A DNA stretch of 48,204 bases, from positions 1-48,204 of the forward strand of contig JABDKD010000091.1 of NCBI GenBank assembly GCA_013003215.1, written 5' to 3'. This document shows, piece after piece, positions 32,960 to 40,480 of the stretch (positions within the stretch are counted from its first letter, which is position 1; the number at the start of each line of letters is the position of its first letter). Both the position numbers and the translations under genes were made by a program. The stretch comes from Pyrinomonadaceae bacterium (GTDB taxonomy: Bacteria > Acidobacteriota > Blastocatellia > Pyrinomonadales > Pyrinomonadaceae). The notes beneath the pieces were generated by a model that was given only the letters and a program-made list of their open reading frames with translations, had not been told where the DNA came from and made no database searches.

Positions 32960-34141
32960 ATGATGGACAATGACCTCAAAAAGATTGGTTCTTCGGCTGC
33001 TTTGCGCGGTGAGGACATTCTCTGTTTTTCACACGACTGGACCGGCGACCCGCTTTCGAAGACCCATATTATGCGTGTCCTGTCGAAAGACAACCGGATT
33101 CTTTGGATAAATGCGATTGCCAACCGTATGCCTACGGCCTCCTCCAAAGATGTAAAAAGGATTTTTTCCAAGCTCAAACGCTTTACCGAACCGGTTAAAG
33201 AGGTCGAAAAAAACATTTTTGTACTTAATCCTCTGGCGATACCCACGTACGGCAGGGCCTCAGTCCGTTCGTTTAACGAGCGCTTTCTGTTGAGGCAGGT
33301 TCGGAATGCTATGAACGACCTGGGTTTCGCTTCACCTGTTAACATGGTCTTTAACCCGGCGGCGGGACTTCTTGCAGGAAAACTGGGTGAGAAGAAATTG
33401 ATCTATTACTGCGTGGACGAATACACAGCCTTCACCGGCGCCGCCGAAGGTTTACGCGAGATAGAAGAGGACTTGTTTCGCGATTCTGATCTGGTTGTCG
33501 TCTCGGCCGAAAAACTGCTGGAAGACAAGAAGCAGTTTAATGAGAACACTCATTTGATACGACATGGAACAGATTGGCGTCACTTTCGAACGGCATTGGA
33601 TCCCGAAGTCTTCGTGCCGACTGAAATCGCGGATCTGCCAAAGCCGATCATTGGATTTCACGGGCTGTTGGCCGACTGGGTAGATTTTGAGGGCATCCGA
33701 TTTGTCGCCGAGCATTTTGGCAGCGGCTCAGTTGTTCTCGTGGGAAAAACCGCAGTTGATGCCGAGCGTAAGATAAGGGTACTCGATGGCTTGCCAAACG
33801 TTGTAAAGACAGGGCGCCGTCCGTACGAAGATCTCCCTTCTTACTGCAAAGCCTTCGATGTCGGACTAAATCCTTTCATCATCAATGACTTAACTCTTGC
33901 AGCCAACCCGTTAAAGGTGAGGGAATATCTTGCTGCAGGCCTTCCGGTCGTATCGAGCGATCTCCCGGAGGTTCGCATTCTTGAGCATTGCTATACCTAT
34001 GAATCCCACGATGAATTAATCGAGCAAATCAAAAAGGCGCTTAAGCATCGGAGTTCGAGGGAAGAAATCAGCGACTCGATACGGAATGAGAGCTGGGAAT
34101 CAAAGGTCGACGAACTGCGCGAGTTGATCGAGAAGAATTGA
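32960..34141 (+). CDS. Glycosyltransferase (GT-B, TuaH-like family 1/4)
   Basis: A 393-residue protein. The start region GEDILCFSHDWTGDPLSKTH resembles transferases that build teichuronic acid or similar polymers. It is followed by LIYYCVDEYTAFTGAAEG, LIRHGTDWRHFRTALDPE, and a GT-B C-domain with IIGFHGLLADWVDFEGIR. The donor-side region is LNPFIINDLTLAANPLKVRE, then YLAAGLPVVSSDLPEVRIL. The pattern P.K..EY...G.PVV marks the donor site. It would add a further sugar in the cytosol. Two ATG codons in tandem (32960 and 32963) are possible. It is separated by 4 bp from amidotransferase copy 3 and by 13 bp from the YdcF gene. Confidence 0.88.
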   Translation: MMDNDLKKIGSSAALRGEDILCFSHDWTGDPLSKTHIMRVLSKDNRILWINAIANRMPTASSKDVKRIFSKLKRFTEPVKEVEKNIFVLNPLAIPTYGRASVRSFNERFLLRQVRNAMNDLGFASPVNMVFNPAAGLLAGKLGEKKLIYYCVDEYTAFTGAAEGLREIEEDLFRDSDLVVVSAEKLLEDKKQFNENTHLIRHGTDWRHFRTALDPEVFVPTEIADLPKPIIGFHGLLADWVDFEGIRFVAEHFGSGSVVLVGKTAVDAERKIRVLDGLPNVVKTGRRPYEDLPSYCKAFDVGLNPFIINDLTLAANPLKVREYLAAGLPVVSSDLPEVRILEHCYTYESHDELIEQIKKALKHRSSREEISDSIRNESWESKVDELRELIEKN

Positions 34142-34154
34142 AGGTTGTACAGAG

Positions 34155-34772
34155 ATGAAGCGGGGAATAAAACTAATGTTTGCGGCGGCAGTTCTTTTCG
34201 CGCTTTGGGTTCTGACCGCACCATTCCTCGCGAGGGGATTAATTGTAGAGAGGCAGATCGAGAAAGCTGATGTGATTTTTGTCTTGAGCGGTTCGGCGGC
34301 ATATCGGGAAAGAACAGAAATGGCAGCCGAACTTTATGAGCAGGGCATTGCGGATGAAGTTGTTCTATCGGACGATGGCGAGATGGCGGGATGGTCTCAG
34401 GAAGATCAGGGAAATCCGAGATTTGTGGAACTTGCGCGCAGATCGCTGATAAAGAATGGAGTCGATAAATCCTCTGTTGTAATTCTGGCGCCGGTCGTCT
34501 CAGGGACCATTGACGAAGCCCGGGCATTCGCGGAAAGGGCGAAACAGGAAGACTGGAAATCAGTAATGCTTGTAACTTCTAAGTATCATACTCGCCGGGC
34601 TGCAGCGGCTTTTGAGAAAGAAACTCACAGCGAAGCGGTAAACGTTGGGGTCAAACCGGCGTTGCCGGGCCGGCGTACGCCGGGTGAATACACATGGTGG
34701 TTCTCGCCCAGAGGCTGGAAGCACGTCGGTGGCGAATATTTGAAAAGCGCTTATTATTGGCTGTTTTACTAG
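34155..34772 (+). CDS. YdcF/ElyC-family (DUF218) membrane protein
   Basis: A 205-residue protein. Residues about 5-25 are a transmembrane helix, with the rest predicted to face the periplasm. The DUF218 fold shows KADVIFVLSGSAAYRERTEM at its start, the second-strand region EVVLSDDGEM, and SVMLVTSKYHTRRAAAAFEK, the hallmark TS.YH..RA motif. The E. coli relatives YdcF and ElyC affect envelope integrity and undecaprenyl phosphate handling, and the family is common in exopolysaccharide clusters. Its enzymatic role here is unknown. It overlaps no neighbour; the next gene begins 2 bp after its stop. Confidence 0.88.
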   Translation: MKRGIKLMFAAAVLFALWVLTAPFLARGLIVERQIEKADVIFVLSGSAAYRERTEMAAELYEQGIADEVVLSDDGEMAGWSQEDQGNPRFVELARRSLIKNGVDKSSVVILAPVVSGTIDEARAFAERAKQEDWKSVMLVTSKYHTRRAAAAFEKETHSEAVNVGVKPALPGRRTPGEYTWWFSPRGWKHVGGEYLKSAYYWLFY

Positions 34773-34774
34773 AT

Positions 34775-36313
34775 ATGATGAACAAGTTGAGTTTGCCGAA
34801 CTGGCAAAAAAAGGAGGACGCAAAACGCAGGATTTGGGCGATCGTGCTGTGTGCGGTTTTCGCGATTCCTCTTGTCGGTGTGGGGGCCTACTTTGTTCAC
34901 GGATTTGTATCGGAGGAACTCTCTATTGAGAGGATCGGAAAAGATATTTATGTGCGGGCGGGGGGGGATCTACAGGCCGCCTTGCACAGGGCACAGCCCG
35001 GAGACCGAATTCTTCTTCAGGCGGGAGCAGAGTTTCGCGGTCCATACACGCTTCCCGTAAAGAGCGGTGCGGAGTTCATCACTATTAGGAGTTCTGTATC
35101 AGACGCCAGCTTGCCCGCTCGCGACGAGAGGATTGATCCAAAGAAATACGCCTCAAAATTGCCAAGACTGATCTCCACGACAACTGATCCCGTGGTAAAT
35201 ATCGTAAACGGTGCGCACCACTATAGGTTTGTCGGTGTGGAGTTCGGAGGTACAAAAGATGGCTTCTTCAACATCGTCCAGATCGGGACGACGGAAGAGG
35301 AGAAGCTCTCGGATATTCCTCATCACATCGAGTTTGATCGAGTCTTTATTCACGCGACGTCACCAAATGGCCAGAGACGCGGAATCGCGGCTAATGGCCG
35401 AAACCTCGTCATCAAGAACAGCCACATTTCGGGAATCGTCAGAAAGGGCGAGGAAAGCCAGGCAATTGCGGTTTGGGGAAGTAATGGTCCGGTTGAGATC
35501 ATAAACAATTACCTTGAAGCCGGAGCCGAGAATATCCTGTTTGGAGGCGCTTCCTCAAAATTAAAGCTTGTTCCCACAGACTGTGTTGTCCGCGGGAACA
35601 CGCTCAACAAGCCCGTCGAGTGGCGGGGCAAGCGCTGGTTGGTCAAAAACCTGTTTGAGATCAAGAACGGTAAGAACATCACGGTGACAGATAACATAAT
35701 GACCAACAACTGGGCTATGGGTCAGGACGGTACCGCGGTTTTGTTTACAGTGCGAGAAGACAACGGGCCCGCGACCAGGATCGAAAACGTGTTGTTTCAG
35801 AATAATGTGATTCGAGGAAGCGGCGGCGCGTTGAGCGTATACGGGGATGAAGGCAGCGGTGGCCACCGGTTGACGATTCGAAACAACCTGTTTGCTGATA
35901 TCGACGGCCGGAAGTGGGGTGGTTCCGGACAGTTCCTGAAAGTGAGCGACTGGCAGGGGCTCGTTATCGAAAACAACACTGTAATTCATAACGGCAATAT
36001 CACGACTGCCTACGGCGAGCCCGTTAACGGTTTCATCTTTCGAAACAACATAGTCTTTAACAATGACTACGGCATGATCGGCGACGACGCTTCTCCCGGT
36101 AAAGAAACGTTGGATCGCTATTTTCCACGGGCAAGAGTCGAAAGAAACATATTTGTAGGTGGAAGTGAAAGGCTCTATGGCAGATCAAACTTCTATGTGA
36201 AGTCGATCGATCAAATCGGATTCACAGATCGCGAAGCTTATAGGTTAACGGCTGGGAATCGTTTTGAAAAAAAAGGACACGAAGGAAAGCCGATCGGCTA
36301 CGTGGCCAAGTGA
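34775..36313 (+). CDS. Right-handed parallel beta-helix protein (possible carbohydrate-active)
   Basis: A 512-residue protein from the ATG at 34775. Residues about 17-42 are a membrane anchor or signal helix (IWAIVLCAVFAIPLVGVGAY). The rest is a repetitive parallel beta-helix. It opens with YVRAGGDLQAALHRAQPGDR, the entry to pectate-lyase-like folds. N-rich coils then recur (NLVIKNSHISG, VEIINNYLEAG, ITVTDNIMTNN, LTIRNNLFADI, LVIENNTVIHN, FIFRNNIVFNN). Such proteins include alginate epimerases and lyases (AlgG-like) and polysaccharide lyases. I see no clear catalytic set, so the activity is open. As last gene of the cluster it would act in the periplasm or at the surface on the polymer, and it fits a uronate-containing glycan. 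Confidence 0.8.
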   Translation: MMNKLSLPNWQKKEDAKRRIWAIVLCAVFAIPLVGVGAYFVHGFVSEELSIERIGKDIYVRAGGDLQAALHRAQPGDRILLQAGAEFRGPYTLPVKSGAEFITIRSSVSDASLPARDERIDPKKYASKLPRLISTTTDPVVNIVNGAHHYRFVGVEFGGTKDGFFNIVQIGTTEEEKLSDIPHHIEFDRVFIHATSPNGQRRGIAANGRNLVIKNSHISGIVRKGEESQAIAVWGSNGPVEIINNYLEAGAENILFGGASSKLKLVPTDCVVRGNTLNKPVEWRGKRWLVKNLFEIKNGKNITVTDNIMTNNWAMGQDGTAVLFTVREDNGPATRIENVLFQNNVIRGSGGALSVYGDEGSGGHRLTIRNNLFADIDGRKWGGSGQFLKVSDWQGLVIENNTVIHNGNITTAYGEPVNGFIFRNNIVFNNDYGMIGDDASPGKETLDRYFPRARVERNIFVGGSERLYGRSNFYVKSIDQIGFTDREAYRLTAGNRFEKKGHEGKPIGYVAK

Positions 36314-38743
36314 TCACATTCTTGCGAGAAGTTGTTCAAATCGTTCATCGTCCCTGATAGAAGCCAGGTTCGGGTCGCTTTCGTAAAGCGGCTTGTTTTC
36401 GTTTCCGAGACTAACGGCGCGATTAAGCCATTTGAAAGAGCGGTCAGTCTCGCCCAGATTCGCATACGCGACACCAACCCAATAAGCCATATCATGATCT
36501 GCCTTGGAGATACTTAGAGCTTCTGCGGATAGTTGCCTGCGCGCCTCTTCTTTTTTTCCGGATCCGGCGAGAATGAGTGCATAGAGCGGCCGGATTCCTT
36601 CCATTTGATCGTTCTCACTTAGCACCTGCTTCATCAGGTCAATCGCCTCGTCATTTCGGCCCATGTAGTAAAAAGAGGCGGAGCGGAAGATGCGGATCAT
36701 CGGGTGTTTCTTTTCGACCTTTGCTCCTCGGTCCAGTTCCTGCAGCGCCTTTTCATACTCGCCTTTGTAATTAAAGATTCGTGCGCGGTTATAACTCGAA
36801 ACGACTACTGCGGCGGGGTCCAGACGCGTAAGCTTGGCGAAGCTCTTAAGCGCTTCGTCGTACTCGCCATCCAGCCTGTGCACCGTGCCCTTAACAAAAT
36901 AAAGGGGCGCCTCGTTCGGAAAGAGGGTTTCCAGCTTCTGGATTTCTTCGCGCGCCTTGGCTTTTTCACCTTTTGCCATGTAGACGAGTACCATCAATAC
37001 ACGGGCTTCGGAAACGCGTTCGTCATACTCGATAGCCTTATTGAATGCCTCTTCTGCGAGTTCGTAATCCGCGGCCTCGCCCATTCCTTTGAAAATGCGG
37101 TTCGCATAGCAGGCGCCTAGTCCGCTATAAGCGAGTGCAAACTCAGGATCGAGCTCAAGGGCAGTTTTGAAATCAGCAATTGCTTCCTCGCAGTCCTTGT
37201 TGGAAACGGTTCGAAAAATAAATCGACCAAAACTATCACGGCCACGAAGATACTGTTCGTAGGCTGCGGCGTTCTCCGTTGGACGACGATTAAGAGTCTC
37301 CTGCTCCTTATCCGTCAGTTCTAAACGAAGTCCCTCTAGGATCTGAAGTGCAATTACATCCTGCAGGGCGAGAATATCCTCGCCTTCAGCATCAATCCTG
37401 TCGCCCCAAAGTATTTCACCGGTAATTACATCAAGCAGCTGGGCAGTTACACGCATTCTGCCGCTCCCTTTAATAAACCCGGCTGTCAGCACGGCGTGGA
37501 CCTTTAGCTCACGTCCCACCTCGCGTTCATCGATTTCCCTGCCTTGATACTTGGCAATTACGGAGCTGGGCCGAACAATCAAAGATTTCAGTCTGGCCAG
37601 TTCTGTGATCACCGCGTCGGCCAACGCGAATTCATAAAAGTCTGACTCGGGATCCCGATTCATATTCTTGAAAGGGAGTATCGCGACGCTCTTCTTTTCC
37701 TTTCCACCGGCGGTGTAAGTCGTATCCGGGGAGTAGGTCGGAGTGGTTTGGGTCGCGGAAACGGAACCTGTCGGGGACACAGAAACATCGACGCTCGATT
37801 TTCCCGTCAACCAGTTCCATGCCTTCTTCACAGGGTTCGCGGACTCAAGGTGCACGGGCTTGTACGCGTCCGCCTGAACCATTGGAACTCCGGTAATCTC
37901 CTGCATAACCATCCGGAGTTCGTCACGCATCGTATCGATTTTCTGATACCGGTCATTGGGGTTTTTCTGTAGGGCCTTATCAACGATCTCCTGGAGTTTT
38001 GGCGGAAAAGCGTCGGCCCTCATTTCCGCAATCGGAGTTGGGATGCCGTGCAGAACCTGGTGCCTTACATCGACTACCGTTTTGCCCTGGAATGCCCAAA
38101 TACCACACAGGAGCTCGTATACCAGGACGCCCGTTGAAAATATGTCAGCTCGGTGGTCAGTTGCCTCGCCCTTCGCTTGTTCAGGTGCGGCGTAGGTAGC
38201 AGTTCCGTAGGGAATACCCAATTCTGTGAGGTCCGTGCGGTCTATTTCCTTCGCATCTGCGGGAATCTCGTCCTGCATGAGCTTTGCAAGACCAAAATCG
38301 AGGATCTTCACCTTTCCTTCAGAGTCGACCATGACGTTGCCGGCCTTTATGTCACGGTGAATGATATTTCTCGAATGGGCATAAGCAAGGGCGTCACAAA
38401 CCTGAATCGCTATGTTGACGGCGCTCTTGAGTTCCAGCGGTCTTCCGTCAACAAGCTGCCTAACGTTTTTGCCATGAACGTACTGCATCGCGATATAGAA
38501 CGTACCGTCATCTTCGTGATAGTCGTATATCGTGCAGATATTAGGGTGGTCCAGCTGTGAACAGAGCTTTGCTTCGCGTTCGAATCGCTTGAAGTTAGCG
38601 GTTCTCGAGGTGAGTTCAGGTGGGAGCACCTTGATTACAACATCCCTGTCGAGTTTGGTGTCACGGGCTTTATAAACTGTTCCCTGACCGCCCGCACCGA
38701 GTTTCTTGAGGATTTCGTAATGGTGGATCTTGGAACCAATCAT
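36314..38743 (-). CDS. Serine/threonine protein kinase with TolB-like and TPR domains
   Basis: About 809 residues from the ATG at 38743; a GTG ten codons upstream is possible. Residues 9-275 are an Hanks-type kinase: glycine loop LGAGGQGTVYKA, Lys38 in VVIKV, HRDIKAGNVMV (129 onward), DFGLAKLM (149 onward) and YAAPEQAKGEATDHRAD. The middle region (about 355-480) begins KKSVAILPFKNMNRDPESDF and ends with LLDVITGEILWGDRID. It is the TolB N-terminal-like domain often joined to kinases or adenylate cyclases. The last 320 residues hold TPR repeats such as CEEAIADFKTALELDPEFAL. Unlike many bacterial kinases of this group it has no transmembrane helix, so it would be cytosolic. Its stop codon abuts that of the beta-helix gene. 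The target is not known. Confidence 0.93.
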   Translation of the reverse strand: MIGSKIHHYEILKKLGAGGQGTVYKARDTKLDRDVVIKVLPPELTSRTANFKRFEREAKLCSQLDHPNICTIYDYHEDDGTFYIAMQYVHGKNVRQLVDGRPLELKSAVNIAIQVCDALAYAHSRNIIHRDIKAGNVMVDSEGKVKILDFGLAKLMQDEIPADAKEIDRTDLTELGIPYGTATYAAPEQAKGEATDHRADIFSTGVLVYELLCGIWAFQGKTVVDVRHQVLHGIPTPIAEMRADAFPPKLQEIVDKALQKNPNDRYQKIDTMRDELRMVMQEITGVPMVQADAYKPVHLESANPVKKAWNWLTGKSSVDVSVSPTGSVSATQTTPTYSPDTTYTAGGKEKKSVAILPFKNMNRDPESDFYEFALADAVITELARLKSLIVRPSSVIAKYQGREIDEREVGRELKVHAVLTAGFIKGSGRMRVTAQLLDVITGEILWGDRIDAEGEDILALQDVIALQILEGLRLELTDKEQETLNRRPTENAAAYEQYLRGRDSFGRFIFRTVSNKDCEEAIADFKTALELDPEFALAYSGLGACYANRIFKGMGEAADYELAEEAFNKAIEYDERVSEARVLMVLVYMAKGEKAKAREEIQKLETLFPNEAPLYFVKGTVHRLDGEYDEALKSFAKLTRLDPAAVVVSSYNRARIFNYKGEYEKALQELDRGAKVEKKHPMIRIFRSASFYYMGRNDEAIDLMKQVLSENDQMEGIRPLYALILAGSGKKEEARRQLSAEALSISKADHDMAYWVGVAYANLGETDRSFKWLNRAVSLGNENKPLYESDPNLASIRDDERFEQLLARM

Positions 38744-38789
38744 AGGAAGCGATCCGTCTGCAAACGCGTGCACCGGATCTTATGATTTT

Positions 38790-38831
38790 AATAATGCTTT
38801 TAAAAGAAAATGAGTCGGCCAACTGCCGACT
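38790..38831 (-). terminator. Terminator of the glutaredoxin gene
   Basis: AGTCGGC (38813-38819) and GCCGACT (38825-38831) form a 7-bp GC-rich stem with a 5-nt loop. On the minus strand it is followed by CATTTTCTTTT. It lies 17 bp past the glutaredoxin stop and before the kinase start, so the kinase probably has its own promoter in the AT-rich 38774-38812. Confidence 0.65.
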
Positions 38832-38848
38832 TAGCCAATTGTAATCGT

Positions 38849-39070
38849 TCAGCCGCGCGGGGGATCGCCCCACCCCGACTGCACGTACTCTCCGTTCTCA
38901 ACAATTACAGGCACGACGAGATCACCGCCGGTAAACTCCAGCATCTCTTTCTGTCGGTCACTGTCGTTTTGAGCATCATACTCGGTAAATTCCATTCCAT
39001 TTTCCGTGTAATGCGCTCTTGCTTTGTCACAGTAAGGACAGTTTGGCTTCGTATAAATAACCAGCGACAT
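38849..39070 (-). CDS. Glutaredoxin-like thiol-disulfide protein (CPYC)
   Basis: A 73-residue thioredoxin-fold protein. SLVIYTKPNCPYCDKARAHY contains the redox-active CPYC motif at about residues 11-14. The later VVPVIVENGEYVQ has the cis-proline. The ending SGWGDPPRG is a conserved tail of short glutaredoxin-like proteins related to the Uxx-star group, here with Cys rather than selenocysteine. It would reduce protein disulfides or carry an iron-sulfur cluster in the cytosol. GGAG stands at good distance before the chosen ATG; an upstream start at 39103 would add 11 residues of no known value. Confidence 0.88.
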   Translation of the reverse strand: MSLVIYTKPNCPYCDKARAHYTENGMEFTEYDAQNDSDRQKEMLEFTGGDLVVPVIVENGEYVQSGWGDPPRG

Positions 39071-39274
39071 AAAATAGTTCTCCGTATGGCAACAGTTTAG
39101 CAACTAAAGCCTGATAAGCAAATACTTTAACGAATTTTTTCAACAAGTTGCTGAAGACTGCGAAACCTTCTGTCGTATTTCGGCTGAATGCCCAACAGTA
39201 TTTCACCGATTGTGTAGATTTTCATTGTCACCAATAGTTGCCTTGATGCCTGTGACCTATCGGCAGACTTCCAA

Positions 39275-39370
39275 GAAAAACGGAAGCCCCCTGTAAGTAA
39301 CCGAGTAATCCTCGACACGTTCCGTTAAGTCGAGGAAGATCTATTCCTTACAGGAAGACTCCCGTTTTTC
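39275..39370. ncRNA. Nested three-helix element, candidate structured RNA
   Basis: Three inverted repeats are nested: GAAAAACGG with CCGTTTTTC (39275-39283 and 39362-39370, 9 bp); CCTGTAAG with CTTACAGG (39290-39297 and 39347-39354, 8 bp); and TCCTCGAC with GTCGAGGA (39309-39316 and 39329-39336, 8 bp). Internal loops are of similar size on both sides and the apical loop is 12 nt. All 25 pairs are Watson-Crick. Both strands end with a T-run after the outer helix. The element lies in a 1.4 kb region without a gene, 205 bp upstream of the glutaredoxin start. I do not recognise it as a known riboswitch. It could be a small RNA, a terminator-like element or a small mobile palindrome. Confidence 0.55.
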
Positions 39371-39713
39371 GCGCGCGATCAATACCTGATCGCCGGATTT
39401 CGCGTAAATCCTTCTTAGCAATCGAAGGTTTTGCACGAGGGGTGATTCGATTACTTCAAACAACGGCCAAGCGAATCTGTAATTCAGCGGTTCTGATTAT
39501 CTAAATATATCGATTCCGGGGAAAAACTCCATAAGGCATCAATTCGAATTATTCATCATCATAATCAAGAGTTGTTATTAAAGTGATCAATAATGACGGT
39601 CGGTGCAAGAGCTTTGCGACTTGATGAACCTAATTGTACGCAGGGGTCTCTAATCGTTTGGCATTACAAGGCCTTTCAGGACCTCGGAGCTGACTGAGGA
39701 TGGGCAATAAATT

Positions 39714-39750
39714 CCCCGGGGATTGAGAGCAGATGAGAAAATCCCCGGGG
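39714..39750. repeat. Strong hairpin with two CCCCGGGG arms
   Basis: CCCCGGGGATT (39714-39724) pairs perfectly with AATCCCCGGGG (39740-39750) across a 15-nt loop. Each arm also contains the self-complementary octamer CCCCGGGG. No T-run follows on either strand, so it is not a simple terminator; an operator or structured RNA is possible. Confidence 0.75.
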
Positions 39751-40222
39751 GCACGCCCTGTATCATTTACCAAAGAAAGACAAGACCTAGGAGAAACTGT
39801 CCGATTCGAAAATCTTCATCAGATCCTTCAGAAGTATACATTCATCTAATAATGCAGTCGAAATTGGAGTCATTCTAATCATTCATTGGATTCATAAGCG
39901 GTATTTATCGACGTTTTACCTCCCTAGAATCCTGGCGGGAGCTGAAAATCTTGGTGGAGCGGTAGGTAAATGATACTATTTGAAGCGCGCCGCAAAAAAT
40001 TTGCCCCTATATGGCTCTCACCGCCGCGATAAAAAAGGTTCGTGGTTTGATATGGAGTTGTGGCTTTTCGAAAAACGGAGTGCTTATTCCTTGGCCGTTG
40101 GTTTTAATAATGCCTGCGGTTTGGTTAGTAGTTGCAGTCCTTTCAGTTCAGGTCAAGAGTATTCTGCTCTGCGACGTTTAATATCCACATTCCGGGGTCG
40201 CACTGAGTTTAAGCGATTCGAG

Positions 40223-40246
40223 TTTACCGGGCCCACGTGGGGTAAA
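40223..40246. promoter_or_regulatory. Nested palindrome (candidate operator)
   Basis: TTTACC (40223-40228) and GGTAAA (40241-40246) flank the perfect 10-bp palindrome CCCACGTGGG (40232-40241), which overlaps the right arm by one base. It lies about 235 bp upstream of the first lysR start. A regulator-binding site is possible; there is no T-run for a terminator. Confidence 0.3.
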
Positions 40247-40480
40247 TGTTTTCGATTGCCAAATAGGTCCAGCAGGGTGCTGATAGACACTTCGGCCCTG
40301 TTCAGGTCGAAAAGGTACTCTGACAAAATCGCGGACTTTTATCTGCCTATCTCTTTTTACACAAGCACACAGTTAGATTATTGCCGTTTTGATTTCAAGT
40401 TTGATTAGTCAAACCAGGACTCTTAACCAAATTGAAGACAACGCGAAAGCGCGTGCTTTTGACGGTAAAGGAATAAGGAT

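Larger units (their letters stand above)
39371..40480. other. Intergenic region without a convincing gene, upstream of the LysR cluster
   Basis: No reading frame longer than 60 codons occurs between 39319 and 39979. A 142-codon frame at 39980-40408 starts with TTG, is rich in Ser, Phe and Cys, and matches no family I know, so I do not call it. The region contains the CCCCGGGG hairpin, an ordered palindrome at 40223-40246, and ACGCG-AAAG-CGCGT (40441-40454) just before the first lysR gene. It is more AT-rich than the flanks and might contain an undetected small RNA or degraded gene. Confidence 0.5.

Noticed and set aside
39127-39225. Short minus-strand frame starting MKIYTIGEILLGIQ
   Set aside because: Only 32 residues, no proper ribosome-binding site and no family match; could be a remnant, but evidence is too weak.
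39275-39370. Integron attC site or tRNA-like element
   Set aside because: The conserved RYYYAAC/GTTRRRY core boxes of attC are absent, and there is no tRNA cloverleaf, so it was kept as an unassigned structured element.
39980-40408. 142-codon frame with TTG start in the intergenic region
   Set aside because: No ribosome-binding site, Ser/Phe/Cys-rich composition, no motif, and it contains the palindrome at 40223-40246. More likely non-coding, though a shorter product from the ATG at 40052 cannot be fully excluded.
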